From contig NZ_FQZZ01000006.1 in the NCBI RefSeq assembly GCF_900142185.1, positions 216,520 to 280,519 on the forward strand: 64,000 nt of DNA, written 5' to 3'. Below are positions 1 to 8,879 of the stretch, piece after piece (position 1 is the first letter of the stretch; each line of letters starts with the position of its first letter). The position numbers and the translations under genes are program-made. The DNA is from Lutimaribacter pacificus. GTDB lineage: Bacteria > Pseudomonadota > Alphaproteobacteria > Rhodobacterales > Rhodobacteraceae. Under the pieces are notes generated by a model that was not told where the DNA came from, did no database searches, and saw only the letters and a program-made list of their open reading frames with translations.

Positions 1-1
1 C

Positions 2-691
2 ACCTGGCCGGCCGCCGCGTTCCACCGCGAGGGGCCGTGGACGATCCGCGAGGGGCAGGGCGGCGGGCAGCGCGTGTCGGCGGCGACCGCCACGGAGCCG
101 GTGACCGAGTCCGACATTCCGCGCGCCGAGGCGGCGATGCAGGCGCTGGGCCAGCCGCGCCTGTTCATGATCCGGCAGGGTGACGAGACGCTGGACGCGA
201 TGCTGGCGGCGCGGGGATACCGGGTTGTCGATCCGGTGAACCTTTATGTCGCGCCGGTTGCGGATATCGCCACCGAACGGCCGCCGCGCATCACCACCTT
301 TACCGTGTGGGAGCCGCTGGCGATCCAGATCGACATCTGGGCCGAAGGGGGCATCGGGCCGGGCCGCATCGCGGTGATGCAGCGCGCGAAAGGGCCCAGG
401 ACCTCGCTTATCGGGCGGCTGAACGACCATCCCGGCGGCACCGGCTTCGTGGCGATCCATGACGGCACGGCGATGGTGCACGCGCTGGAGGTGCTGGAGC
501 CTCAGCGCAAGCAGGGGATGGGCCGCTATTTCATGCGCGAGGCCGCGTTCTGGGCGCAGGCCAACGGCGCGACCCACCTGGCGGTGGCCTGCACGCAGGG
601 TAACGAGGGGGCCAACGCGCTCTATTCTTCCCTCGGCATGACGCTTGTGGGACAGTACCATTATCGCAAGCACGAGGAGGATATCGCATGA
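2..691 (+). CDS. GNAT-family N-acetyltransferase, 5' end cut by window
   Basis: The reading frame is open from base 2 and its first codons read as protein, so the gene begins before the window and the GTG at 74 is probably internal. The C-terminal third has a GNAT acetyl-CoA binding pattern: a beta strand, then a Q-R-K-Q-G-M-G-R type loop near 502-530, then the helix-strand ending in N-A-x-x-L-Y-x-x-L-G-M. GNAT enzymes move an acetyl group from acetyl-CoA to an amine; the substrate cannot be read here. The stop overlaps the next start by four bases (ATGA at 688), so the two genes are probably co-translated. Confidence 0.8.
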   Translation, partial: TWPAAAFHREGPWTIREGQGGGQRVSAATATEPVTESDIPRAEAAMQALGQPRLFMIRQGDETLDAMLAARGYRVVDPVNLYVAPVADIATERPPRITTFTVWEPLAIQIDIWAEGGIGPGRIAVMQRAKGPRTSLIGRLNDHPGGTGFVAIHDGTAMVHALEVLEPQRKQGMGRYFMREAAFWAQANGATHLAVACTQGNEGANALYSSLGMTLVGQYHYRKHEEDIA

Positions 692-1260
692 GCCGCGACG
701 ACATGCCCACAGCCCTGAACCTGCCACAGGTCGATCCGCTGCCGGAGGCCACGCAGAAATATTTCGACATCTGCCAGGACAAGCTGGGGCTGGTGCCGAA
801 TGTGCTGCGCGCCCATGCCTTCGATATCGAGAAGCTGAACAGTTTTTCGGCGCTTTATAACGAGCTGATGCTGGCCGACAGCGGGCTGTCCAAGCTGGAG
901 CGCGAGATGATCGCGGTGGCCGTCAGTTCGGTCAACCGCTGTTTCTACTGCCTGACGGCACATGGTCAGGCGGTGCGTGCGCTGTCGGGCGATCCGATGC
1001 TGGGCGAGGCGCTGGTGATGAATTACCGCGTGGCCGACATCACGCCGAAACAGCGTGCGATGCTGGATTTCGCGGTGAAGCTGACCGAGGAAAGCTATCG
1101 CATCGGCGAAGAGGACCGGCAGGCGCTGCGCGATCACGGGTTCAGCGACCGCGATATCTGGGACATCGCCAACGTGGCCGGGTTCTACAACATGACGAAC
1201 CGGGTGGCCTCGGCGCTCGATATGCGTCCCAATGACGAGTATCACGCCCAGAACAGATGA
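688..1260 (+). CDS. Peroxidase-related enzyme, AhpD-like (carboxymuconolactone decarboxylase fold)
   Basis: A 190-residue all-helical protein with the AhpD-type active site: a Glu near residue 72 followed by C-F-Y-C-x4-H at about residues 89-96. In this family the Cys pair and His do thiol-based peroxide or alkyl-hydroperoxide reduction. Length and motif fit the 'uncharacterised peroxidase-related enzyme' subfamily. No signal peptide is seen, so it should be cytoplasmic. It overlaps the GNAT gene upstream and the OmpA gene downstream by four bases each, giving a compact three-gene unit. The physiological substrate is unknown. Confidence 0.85.
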   Translation: MSRDDMPTALNLPQVDPLPEATQKYFDICQDKLGLVPNVLRAHAFDIEKLNSFSALYNELMLADSGLSKLEREMIAVAVSSVNRCFYCLTAHGQAVRALSGDPMLGEALVMNYRVADITPKQRAMLDFAVKLTEESYRIGEEDRQALRDHGFSDRDIWDIANVAGFYNMTNRVASALDMRPNDEYHAQNR

Positions 1261-2186
1261 TCCGCCACGCCGTCGCCCTTGTTCTTTGTCTGGCGGGCAC
1301 GTCCGTTCGGGCGCTTGACCTGACCTTGCCGGGCAATGCCCGGGCGATGGCCGAAACGGTCAGCGACCCCGACAGCTATGCGCTGCCGACCGGCCCTTAC
1401 GAGGCGGGCCGCCTGCCGGTGCGGATGCTGGAGGGGGCGGTGTCGCGTCAGGCCTGGCGGATCGACGGGCAGGGCATGACGACGCTGCAGATATTCGCGC
1501 CGCTGCGCGCGCAGTTGAAGGCGGCGGGTTATGAGCTGCTGTTCGAATGCGCGGACGAGGATTGCGGCGGGTTCGATTTCCGGTTCGAGATCGAGGTGCT
1601 GCCGGCGCCGGCCATGTATGTCAGCCTGTCCGATTTCCGGCACCTGTCGGCGCGCAAGGGGCCGGAGGACCATGTCAGCCTGCTGGTCAGCCGCACGGGC
1701 CGCGCGGGGTTCGTGCAACTGATCCGGGTTGCGGCGCCGGGGGACGGCGCGGGGGCGCCCGGCCTGCATGTGCAGTCGGCGCCGGGCGGTGCAGCGGTGG
1801 CGGGCGGGGGCGACCTGGCGCAGCGGCTGGCCGGGCAAGGTTTTGCGATCCTCAAGGATCTGGAATTCGCCACCGGTTCGTCCGAGCTGAGCGATGGCGA
1901 CTATGCCTCGCTTGCCGCGCTGGGGGCGTTCATGCGCGACAATCCACAGGCACGGATCGCGCTGGTGGGGCACACGGACGCGGTGGGCGCGCTCGATGGC
2001 AACATCGCCCTGTCGAAGCGCCGCGCGGCATCGGTGCTGGAACGGCTGGCCGCCGTGCATGGCATCCCGCGCGAGCGGATGGAGGCAGACGGCATGGGAT
2101 ACCTGTCGCCCATCGCGCCCAACACCACGCCCGAGGGCCGCGAGGCGAACCGCCGGGTCGAGGTGATCCTGCTGAACACCGAGTGA
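1257..2186 (+). CDS. OmpA-family outer membrane / peptidoglycan-binding protein
   Basis: A 309-residue exported protein. Residues 1 to about 20 form a signal peptide ending near A-L-D. Residues about 195-305 are an OmpA C-terminal domain, with the V-G-H-T-D strand, the S-x-x-R-A helix and the final N-R-R-V-E-V strand that bind peptidoglycan diaminopimelate. The middle (about 60-160) has no domain I can name, and there is no classical eight-strand OmpA barrel. Likely role is a periplasmic or outer-membrane link to the cell wall. It starts inside the stop of the peroxidase-related gene. Confidence 0.85.
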   Translation: MIRHAVALVLCLAGTSVRALDLTLPGNARAMAETVSDPDSYALPTGPYEAGRLPVRMLEGAVSRQAWRIDGQGMTTLQIFAPLRAQLKAAGYELLFECADEDCGGFDFRFEIEVLPAPAMYVSLSDFRHLSARKGPEDHVSLLVSRTGRAGFVQLIRVAAPGDGAGAPGLHVQSAPGGAAVAGGGDLAQRLAGQGFAILKDLEFATGSSELSDGDYASLAALGAFMRDNPQARIALVGHTDAVGALDGNIALSKRRAASVLERLAAVHGIPRERMEADGMGYLSPIAPNTTPEGREANRRVEVILLNTE

Positions 2187-2207
2187 GCGGGGGGCGATTG
2201 CCCCCGC
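2187..2207. terminator. GC hairpin between convergent genes
   Basis: A seven-base-pair stem GCGGGGG / CCCCCGC with a seven-base loop lies between the OmpA stop and the rhodanese stop. There is no clear T-run on either side, so it is a possible shared bidirectional terminator rather than a certain one. Confidence 0.45.
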
Positions 2208-2210
2208 CCG

Positions 2211-2591
2211 TTACTCGGGCGTCACCGCCTGCGGGGCGCCGGTGGCCATGTTGGTGCCGATATAGGATTTCTTCGCCTCTTTCCACGCGGCGAACCCGCC
2301 GTCCAGATGGGCGATGTGCCTGACCCCGGCGGCAATCGCGGCGCGGGCCACGCGCTCGGACCGGACGCCCGAGCCGCAATGGAACACGATGCGCTTTTCC
2401 ACCTGGTCGGGCAGCTTGTCGCCCCTGAAAAAGGCCAGCGGCATCAGCATCGCACCCTCGATATGTTCGAACATGTATTCCTGTGGGGTGCGCACGTCGA
2501 TCAGCACGATTTCGTTGCGGTCGAATGCCTGTGCGACCTCGTCCACGGTCCATGTCTCGAAACTGGCGTCGCCCACTTTCTCGGTCTTCAT
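2211..2591 (-). CDS. Single-domain rhodanese-like sulfurtransferase
   Basis: A 126-residue rhodanese domain with the active-site loop H-C-G-S-G-V-R-S; the Cys would carry the persulfide. The CH2A-like strand with I-D-V-R-T-P-Q-E-Y precedes it. It moves sulfane sulfur to thiol acceptors, probably in the cytoplasm since no signal peptide is visible. It lies 24 bases after a persulfide-dioxygenase-like gene on the same strand. The pair is a familiar module for handling sulfide-derived persulfides: the hydrolase oxidises glutathione persulfide and the rhodanese shuttles sulfur. Confidence 0.88.
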   Translation of the reverse strand: MKTEKVGDASFETWTVDEVAQAFDRNEIVLIDVRTPQEYMFEHIEGAMLMPLAFFRGDKLPDQVEKRIVFHCGSGVRSERVARAAIAAGVRHIAHLDGGFAAWKEAKKSYIGTNMATGAPQAVTPE

Positions 2592-2615
2592 TGCGCGTCT
2601 CCTTTGTTGGATATG

Positions 2616-3512
2616 TCAGAACCTGTTTGCCGGTATCTTGAAGTAAGAATGGCCATCGGATTCGGGTGTTGCAAGGCGCCCGCCGCGCAGGTTGACCTGA
2701 AGCGCGTAAAGCATCCGGTCGGGCAGGTTCAGCGTGGCGTCGCGGTCGTCGCGCAGCTTGCGGAATGCGGCCTCGGTCGTGCCGCCGCCGAGATGCTTGT
2801 TGGATGCCCTGTGTTCGGCCACCGTGGCCTCCCACGCGGGATCGGTGCGTTCGCCCACCGGGGGATAGTCGTGGCCGACGAACAGGCGGGTGTCGTCGGG
2901 CAGCGACAGGATGGATTGCAGGCTGTCCCACAGGTCTTTGGACGATCCGCCGGGGAAATCGGCGCGGCTGGTGCCGGAATCGACATGCATCAGCGTGTCG
3001 TGGACAAAACCCGCGTCGCCGATGACATAGGTGATTGACCCCAGCGTGTGGCCGGGGTGCAGCATGACCCGCACCTCGAGATCGCCGAGGGCAAAGCTGT
3101 CGCCATCCGCGAACAGCCGGTCGAAATCGCGGTCCACGTCGAAGGCGTCGGGCAGGTTGTAGAACCCGGCCCAGAGCGCGGCGATATCGCGGGTTTTGTC
3201 GCCGATGGCGTTGGGCGCGCCGGTCTGCTCTTTGAGCCAGGCGCTGGCCATCATGTGATCGGCATGCGGGTGGGTGTCGAGCACCCATTCGACGCTCAGC
3301 CCCTGCGCCGCGACGAAATCCAGCACCTCCTGCGCGCTGTCGGTGCGGGTGCGTCCGTGCGCGGGATCGAAATCCAGCACCACGTCGATCAGCGCGGCCT
3401 TTTTCGTGTTCGGATCGGCGGCCACATACATGATCGAGCCGGTGTCGGGATCGTAGAACCCGGTCACGTCAGGGGAGGTCGGGCCATTGGACGGGCTGGT
3501 GCGGGTGAACAT
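2616..3512 (-). CDS. MBL-fold hydrolase, persulfide dioxygenase (ETHE1/Blh)-like
   Basis: A 298-residue metallo-beta-lactamase-fold protein. The metal motif T-H-P-H-A-D-H, the later H-P-G-H-T-L-G-S and the final G-H-D-Y-P-P are those of ETHE1/Blh-type persulfide dioxygenases, which use one iron to oxidise glutathione persulfide to sulfite. An opening block with 'D-P-D-T' and 'Y-V-A-A-D-P' also fits Blh proteins. A ribosome site (GGAGAT) sits just before the ATG. Downstream is a rhodanese; upstream on the same strand is a LysR regulator. Other MBL hydrolases such as glyoxalase II are less likely given the context. Confidence 0.82.
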   Translation of the reverse strand: MFTRTSPSNGPTSPDVTGFYDPDTGSIMYVAADPNTKKAALIDVVLDFDPAHGRTRTDSAQEVLDFVAAQGLSVEWVLDTHPHADHMMASAWLKEQTGAPNAIGDKTRDIAALWAGFYNLPDAFDVDRDFDRLFADGDSFALGDLEVRVMLHPGHTLGSITYVIGDAGFVHDTLMHVDSGTSRADFPGGSSKDLWDSLQSILSLPDDTRLFVGHDYPPVGERTDPAWEATVAEHRASNKHLGGGTTEAAFRKLRDDRDATLNLPDRMLYALQVNLRGGRLATPESDGHSYFKIPANRF

Positions 3513-3563
3513 GAATATCTCCTTCCGACGTCAAAAGATGCGTTTCACATGCAGGTAATAGAA

Positions 3564-3578
3564 TGTCACGAAATGACA
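3564..3578. promoter_or_regulatory. Inverted repeat TGTCA-N5-TGACA upstream of the MBL hydrolase gene
   Basis: A perfect five-base inverted repeat, TGTCACGAAATGACA, lies 52-66 bases before the hydrolase start, in the 76-base gap behind the LysR gene. It could be an operator for the hydrolase-rhodanese unit. The regulator cannot be told from the sequence. Confidence 0.4.
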
Positions 3579-3588
3579 AGGGGCAGGG

Positions 3589-4503
3589 TTAACCGTGCAG
3601 GTCACGCAGCGCCTTTTTGCAGTGATCGACCATGAATTCGCTAAAGACCTGCACCTTGGGGTCGCGGTAGCGGCGCGAGGGGGACAGGCAGGCCAGTTGC
3701 GTGGGCACCGGCGGCGTGTCGGTCGCCACCGGCACCAGCGCGCCGGTTGCGATGTGCCCGGCCACCTCGAACAGCGGTTTCAGGACGATGCCCGCGCCAT
3801 CCAGCGCCCAGCCGGTCAGCACGTCGCCATCGTCGCTTTCCAGCGGGCCGGATATCTCGAACCGCTTGGGGCCGTCGGGGGTTTGCAGCGTCCACTGAAA
3901 TTCGCGCGCGCCGGGAAAGCGCAGGTTCAGGCAATCGTGGCCCTCCTCGATCAGCGCCTGACCGTCGCGGGGCATCCCGCGCCGTTCGATATAGGCGGGC
4001 GCGGCGCAGAGCACGCGGGGGCATTCCTCGATCACGCGGACCTTGAGGTCGCTGTCGACCAGCGGCCCGAGGTGAAAGGCCAGGTCCAGCCCCTCGCCTG
4101 TGACGTCGATCACCCGGTCGGACAGGCGCAGGCGGATGTCGATCTGGGGATATTGCGCCTTGAAGGCGGGCACGGCGGGCGCGATGAACCGCCGCCCCAC
4201 CCCCAGCGGCGCGGCAACGAACAGCGTACCGCGGGGCGACTGGCTGGCCTCCATCACCGCGGCCTCGGCGCTGTCGATCGCTTCGAGTATGCGGCAGGCG
4301 CCGTCATAGAACAGCCGCCCGTGTTCGGTGGGGTTCAGCGCGCGGGTGGTGCGGTTGAACAGGCGCACGCCAAGGTGCTTTTCCAGCTCGGCAATGCGGG
4401 ACGAGGCCACCGCGGGCGAACTGCGCTGATCGCGTGCCGCCGCGCTCATGCTGCCCAATTCGTAGACACGCACGAACATGCGGATGTTGTTGACATAGGC
4501 CAT
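3589..4503 (-). CDS. LysR-family transcriptional regulator
   Basis: A 304-residue LysR protein. The winged helix-turn-helix is at residues about 1-62 (pattern S-M-S-A-A-A-R through L-F-N-R-T-T-R-A-L), followed by an effector-binding domain of two lobes. I start it at the ATG read from 4503; the longer open frame to 4629 would run into the divergent puuD leader and its extra residues look non-coding. It resembles the CrgA/AaeR-like branch. It is divergent from puuD across 98 bases, so puuD is the conventional target. It also precedes the hydrolase-rhodanese pair on the same strand, so either could be controlled. Confidence 0.9.
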   Translation of the reverse strand: MAYVNNIRMFVRVYELGSMSAAARDQRSSPAVASSRIAELEKHLGVRLFNRTTRALNPTEHGRLFYDGACRILEAIDSAEAAVMEASQSPRGTLFVAAPLGVGRRFIAPAVPAFKAQYPQIDIRLRLSDRVIDVTGEGLDLAFHLGPLVDSDLKVRVIEECPRVLCAAPAYIERRGMPRDGQALIEEGHDCLNLRFPGAREFQWTLQTPDGPKRFEISGPLESDDGDVLTGWALDGAGIVLKPLFEVAGHIATGALVPVATDTPPVPTQLACLSPSRRYRDPKVQVFSEFMVDHCKKALRDLHG

Positions 4504-4601
4504 TTTCAGATTCTTTTTGAAACTGTTCCCGCTACCTGCTGGATTAACAGACAAATACCGGCTCGGATAGCCTGTGCCGAAACCAACCGGGAGAGCCACC
4601 A

Positions 4602-5825
4602 ATGTACGACCTCGCCGCAATGGGCGCATGGGCCGAGTTCGCGATCCGCTGGCTGCACGTCATCACGGCGATCGCCTGGATCGGATCGTCCTTCTATTTC
4701 ATCGCGCTGGACCTGGGCCTGCACCGCGACCGCAACCTGTCCACCGGCGCGGATGGCGAGGAATGGCAGGTGCATGGCGGCGGGTTCTACCACATCCAGA
4801 AATACCTGGTGGCGCCGGCGCATATGCCCGACGGGCTGGTGTGGTTCAAATGGGAAAGCTATTCCACCTGGCTGTCGGGCTTTGCGCTGCTGGCGGTGGT
4901 CTATTACCTGGGCGCCGAGTTCTACCTTGTCGATCCGGCGGTGTGGGACGTTCATCCCGGATGGGCCATCGTGATCTCGATGGCGTCGCTGGCCTTCGGC
5001 TGGCTGGTCTACGACTTCCTGTGCGACCGTTTCGTGAACGCCAACCAGACCGGGCTGATGGTGGCGCTGTTCGTGGTGCTGGTGGCGATGGCGTATTTCT
5101 ATACCTCGGTGTTCTCGGGGCGGGCGGCGATGCTGCATCTGGGCGCGTTCACCGCGACGATCATGTCGGCCAACGTGTTCTTCATCATCATCCCCAATCA
5201 GAAGGTGGTGGTCGCCGACCTGATGGCGGGCAACAAGCCTGATCCGAAATACGGCAAGATCGCCAAGCAGCGCAGCACGCATAACAACTATCTGACGTTG
5301 CCGGTGATCTTCCTGATGCTGTCGAACCATTACCCGCTGGCCTTTGCCAGCGAATACAACTGGATCATCGCCAGCCTCGTGTTCCTGATGGGGGTGACGA
5401 TCCGGCATTTCTTCAACTCGATGCATGCGCGCAAAGGGATGCCATACTGGGCCTGGGCGGCGACGGCGGCGATCTTCGTGCTGATCATGTGGCTGTCGAC
5501 CGCGCCGATGTTCCGCAGCGAGGAACCGCAGGAGGCGCAGGGCGCGGCGCAGAAATTCGCGCAGGCCGAGGGGTTCGACGAGGTGCATGACATCGTTCTG
5601 GGCCGCTGTTCGATGTGCCACGCGTCCGAGCCGTTCTGGGATGGCATCTTGTGGGCGCCCAAGGGCGTGCGGCTGGATACCGAGCACCAGATCGCCCGGC
5701 AGGCGCGTGCGATCTATCTGCAGGCGGGGCTGACCCACGCGATGCCGCCCGCGAACCTGAGCTTCATGGAAGAGGACGAGCGGCAGAAGATCGTCGCCTG
5801 GTATCGCAACGCCACGGGCGGATAA
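4602..5825 (+). CDS. puuD: Membrane urate hydroxylase PuuD with C-terminal cytochrome c domain
   Basis: A 407-residue integral membrane protein with about eight or nine hydrophobic segments in the first 300 residues, then a periplasmic mono-haem cytochrome c domain with C-S-M-C-H at residues 336-340. The N-terminal W-L-H-V-I-T-A-I-A-W-I-G-S-S-F-Y-F segment and overall plan match PuuD, which oxidises urate to 5-hydroxyisourate and passes electrons through cytochrome c instead of making peroxide. A GGGAGAG ribosome site precedes the ATG. A divergent LysR gene is the likely regulator. No other purine-degradation gene is in the window. Confidence 0.9.
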   Translation: MYDLAAMGAWAEFAIRWLHVITAIAWIGSSFYFIALDLGLHRDRNLSTGADGEEWQVHGGGFYHIQKYLVAPAHMPDGLVWFKWESYSTWLSGFALLAVVYYLGAEFYLVDPAVWDVHPGWAIVISMASLAFGWLVYDFLCDRFVNANQTGLMVALFVVLVAMAYFYTSVFSGRAAMLHLGAFTATIMSANVFFIIIPNQKVVVADLMAGNKPDPKYGKIAKQRSTHNNYLTLPVIFLMLSNHYPLAFASEYNWIIASLVFLMGVTIRHFFNSMHARKGMPYWAWAATAAIFVLIMWLSTAPMFRSEEPQEAQGAAQKFAQAEGFDEVHDIVLGRCSMCHASEPFWDGILWAPKGVRLDTEHQIARQARAIYLQAGLTHAMPPANLSFMEEDERQKIVAWYRNATGG

Positions 5826-5876
5826 GGGGGCAGATACCCCCTCGCCGCGGGCTGTGTTTCCCGCTATGCCGCGGGC

Positions 5877-6977
5877 ATGAGCGATCCATTCGAAATCTTC
5901 CTTGTCGCGCCCCCGGGGCTGGAGCGCACGCTGGCCGACGAGGCGCGCGCCGCCGGTTTCCCGCTGCCCGAGGCGGTCGAGGGCGGTGTCAGTTTCACCG
6001 GCGGGTGGGAGGATGCCTGGCGGGCCAACCTGGTGCTGCGCGGGGCCACGCGGGTTCTGGTGCGGATTGGGCAGTTCCGGGCCTTTCACCTGGCGCAGTT
6101 GGACAAGCGGGCGCACAAGCTTCCCTGGGCCGGCGTGCTGCGCCCGGACGTGCCGGTGAAGGTCGAGGTGACCTCGCACCGCTCGAAAATCTATCACGAG
6201 CGCGCGGCGGCCCAGCGGATCGCGCAGGCGATCACCGACACGCTGGGCGCACAGGTGCGCAGCGACGCGGCGGTGGTGCTGAAGGTGCGCATCGACGACA
6301 ACCTTGTGACGATCAGCGTCGATACATCGGGCGAAAGCCTGCACAAGCGCGGGCACAAGCAGGCGATGGGCAAGGCGCCGATGCGCGAAACGCTGGCGGC
6401 GCTGTTCCTGCGGCAGATGGGGTTCGACGGCAGCCAGACGGTTGTCGATCCGATGTGCGGCTCGGGCACCTTCGTGCTGGAGGCGGCCGGGATCGCCGCC
6501 GGGCTGCTGCCGGGGGGTGACCGGGACTTTGCCTTTGAACAGCTTGCCACGTTCGACCCCGGCCGCTGGGCGGCGATGAAGGGCGCATCGCGGCCTGTCG
6601 TGCCGGATGCGCGGTTTTACGGCTATGACCGCGATCCCGGCGCGGTGCGCATGGCCCTGGACAACGCGGCGCGGGCGGGCGTGTCGGGCTGGACCGGTTT
6701 CGCCGCGCAGCCGGTCAGCGACCTGACCCCGCCGGATGGCCCGCCGGGGATCGTGATCGTCAACCCGCCCTATGGTGCACGGATCGGCGAGCGCAAGCCG
6801 CTGTTCGGGCTTTACGGGGCGCTGGGGCAGGTTCTGAAGGATCGTTTCGCGGGCTGGCACGTGGGGATCGTGACCAGCGACCAGGGGCTGGCGCAGGCCA
6901 CTGGCCTGACGCTGCACACCGGCCCGGCGGTGCCGCATGGGGGCTTGCGCATCCGGCTCTACCGGGTGCGGCTATGA
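5877..6977 (+). CDS. THUMP-domain class I methyltransferase, RlmL-like
   Basis: A 366-residue RNA methyltransferase. Residues about 45-150 form a THUMP RNA-binding domain. Residues about 165-360 form a Rossmann-fold methyltransferase with D-P-M-C-G-S-G-T-F as the S-adenosylmethionine loop and N-P-P-Y-G as the N-methyltransferase motif. It matches the RlmL half of the E. coli RlmKL protein (23S rRNA m2G2445) but lacks the RlmK half, as is normal in alphaproteobacteria. The exact target guanosine is inferred. Confidence 0.85.
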   Translation: MSDPFEIFLVAPPGLERTLADEARAAGFPLPEAVEGGVSFTGGWEDAWRANLVLRGATRVLVRIGQFRAFHLAQLDKRAHKLPWAGVLRPDVPVKVEVTSHRSKIYHERAAAQRIAQAITDTLGAQVRSDAAVVLKVRIDDNLVTISVDTSGESLHKRGHKQAMGKAPMRETLAALFLRQMGFDGSQTVVDPMCGSGTFVLEAAGIAAGLLPGGDRDFAFEQLATFDPGRWAAMKGASRPVVPDARFYGYDRDPGAVRMALDNAARAGVSGWTGFAAQPVSDLTPPDGPPGIVIVNPPYGARIGERKPLFGLYGALGQVLKDRFAGWHVGIVTSDQGLAQATGLTLHTGPAVPHGGLRIRLYRVRL

Positions 6978-7037
6978 CCGGCGCAGGCCGGTGATACAAG
7001 GTGGCAGAATCGCCTGTGCCATGCTAGGTCTTGTGGA

Positions 7038-8879
7038 ATGAACAGCCACGCCCCCAACATACGCCCGGTTATCCGGCAGCTTGACGACTCTGCCATCAAC
7101 CGCATCGCCGCCGGCGAGGTGGTCGAGCGCCCGGCCTCGGCGGTCAAGGAACTGGTGGAAAACGCCATCGACGCGGGGGCCACGCGGATCGATATTGCGA
7201 TTGCCGACGGCGGCAAGACGCTGATCCGGGTCAGCGACGATGGCTGCGGGATCGCGGGGGGCGACCTGCCGCTGGCGCTGTCGCGGCACGCCACCTCCAA
7301 GATCGACGGGTCGGACCTGCTGAACATCAACAGTTTCGGTTTCCGGGGCGAGGCACTGCCCAGCCTTGGCGCGGTGGGGCGGCTGACCATCACCAGCCGC
7401 GTGCCGGGCGAAGAGGCGGCGCAGATCGCCGTGGCGGGCGGGCAGGCCGGGCCGGTGAAACCCGCCGCGCTGAACGCCGGCACCGTGGTCGAGCTGCGCG
7501 ACCTGTTCTATGCCACGCCCGCGCGGCTCAAATTCCTGCGCACCGACCGGGCCGAGGGGCAGGCGATCACCGATGTGGTCAAGCGGCTGGCGATGGCCGA
7601 GCCCTTTGCCGCCTTCACCCTGCGCGACGTGTCGGGCGGGGGCGAGGGGCGCGTGGTGTTCCGCGCCGATGCGGAATCGGGCGACCTGTTCGACGCGCTG
7701 CACGGGCGGCTGGCCGGTGTGCTGGGGGCCGAGTTCGCCGAGAACGCCCTGCGCATCGACGCCGAGCGTGAGGGGTTCCACCTGTCGGGTTTCGCCGCGC
7801 TGCCCACCTATTCGCGCGGGGCGGCGGTTGCGCAATTCCTGTTCGTGAACGGGCGGCCGGTGCGCGACAAGCTGCTGATCGGGGCGCTGCGGGCGGCCTA
7901 TTTCGATTTCCTGAGCCGCGACCGGCACCCGGTGGCTGCGCTGTTCGTCGATTGTGCGCCGACGCTGGTCGATGTGAACGTGCATCCCGCGAAATCCGAG
8001 GTGCGGTTCCGCGATCCCGGCACCGTGCGCGGGCTGATCGTCAGCGCGCTGCGCCATGCACTGGCCGGGGCGGGGCACCGCGCGTCCTCGACCGTGGCGG
8101 GGGCGACGCTGGGGGCGATGCGGCCCGAACCCGTGGCGCCGCGCGTCTACCAGATGGACCGGCCCGGCCCCGCCGCGCGGCAGATGTCCTATCAGATGCA
8201 GGCCCCCGCGCCGCAGCCGGGCTTTGCCGAAACCACGCTGGCCTACAGCGCGCGGGTCGAACAGGCGCCGGAAGAGACCCCGCAAGGCCCGGACGAGGGC
8301 CTGCCGCTGGGCGCGGCACGCGCGCAGGTGCATGAGAATTACATCATCGCCCAGACCGAAACCGGCATCGTCATCGTCGACCAGCACGCCGCGCATGAGC
8401 GGCTGGTTTACGAGAGGCTGAAACACCAGATGGCGGAAAATGGCGTCGCCGCGCAGGCGCTGCTGATCCCGGAAATCGTCGAGCTGTCCGAGGGCGATTG
8501 CGCCCGGCTGCTGGACCATGCCGGCGACCTGTCGCGCCTTGGCCTGACGCTGGAGCCGTTCGGCGGCGGGGCGGTGGCGGTGCGCGAAACGCCCGCGATC
8601 CTGGGCGAGGTGAACGCGCGCGCGATGGTGCTGGACATCCTCGACGAACTGGCCGACCAGGGCGACAGCATGACCGTTCAGGCGCGGCTTGAGGCGATCC
8701 TGAGCCGGGTCGCCTGCCACGGCTCGATCCGGTCGGGCCGGCGGATGCGGGCCGAGGAAATGAACGCCCTCCTGCGCGAGATGGAGGCGACGCCGCATTC
8801 CGGCCAGTGCAACCACGGGCGCCCCACCTATGTGGAGCTTAAGCTGAGCGATATCGAAAGGCTGTTCGGACGCACATGA
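7038..8879 (+). CDS. mutL: DNA mismatch repair protein MutL
   Basis: A 613-residue MutL. The GHKL ATPase region has [18 protein letters not shown] and G-F-R-G-E-A-L. A proline/alanine-rich linker covers about residues 335-425, and the C-terminal dimerisation domain follows. The domain carries D-Q-H-A-x2-E-x4-E, plus A-C-H-G-S-I-R-S-G and C-N-H-G-R-P, the signature of MutL proteins with a nicking endonuclease. This fits an organism using MutL incision rather than MutH. Its stop overlaps the rmuC start. Confidence 0.95.
   Translation: MNSHAPNIRPVIRQLDDSAINRIAAGEVVERPASAVKELVENAIDAGATRIDIAIADGGKTLIRVSDDGCGIAGGDLPLALSRHATSKIDGSDLLNINSFGFRGEALPSLGAVGRLTITSRVPGEEAAQIAVAGGQAGPVKPAALNAGTVVELRDLFYATPARLKFLRTDRAEGQAITDVVKRLAMAEPFAAFTLRDVSGGGEGRVVFRADAESGDLFDALHGRLAGVLGAEFAENALRIDAEREGFHLSGFAALPTYSRGAAVAQFLFVNGRPVRDKLLIGALRAAYFDFLSRDRHPVAALFVDCAPTLVDVNVHPAKSEVRFRDPGTVRGLIVSALRHALAGAGHRASSTVAGATLGAMRPEPVAPRVYQMDRPGPAARQMSYQMQAPAPQPGFAETTLAYSARVEQAPEETPQGPDEGLPLGAARAQVHENYIIAQTETGIVIVDQHAAHERLVYERLKHQMAENGVAAQALLIPEIVELSEGDCARLLDHAGDLSRLGLTLEPFGGGAVAVRETPAILGEVNARAMVLDILDELADQGDSMTVQARLEAILSRVACHGSIRSGRRMRAEEMNALLREMEATPHSGQCNHGRPTYVELKLSDIERLFGRT

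Noticed and set aside
4506..6938. An 810-codon minus-strand frame opposite puuD and the rRNA methyltransferase gene
   Set aside because: It is antisense to two well-supported genes and has shadow-type composition.
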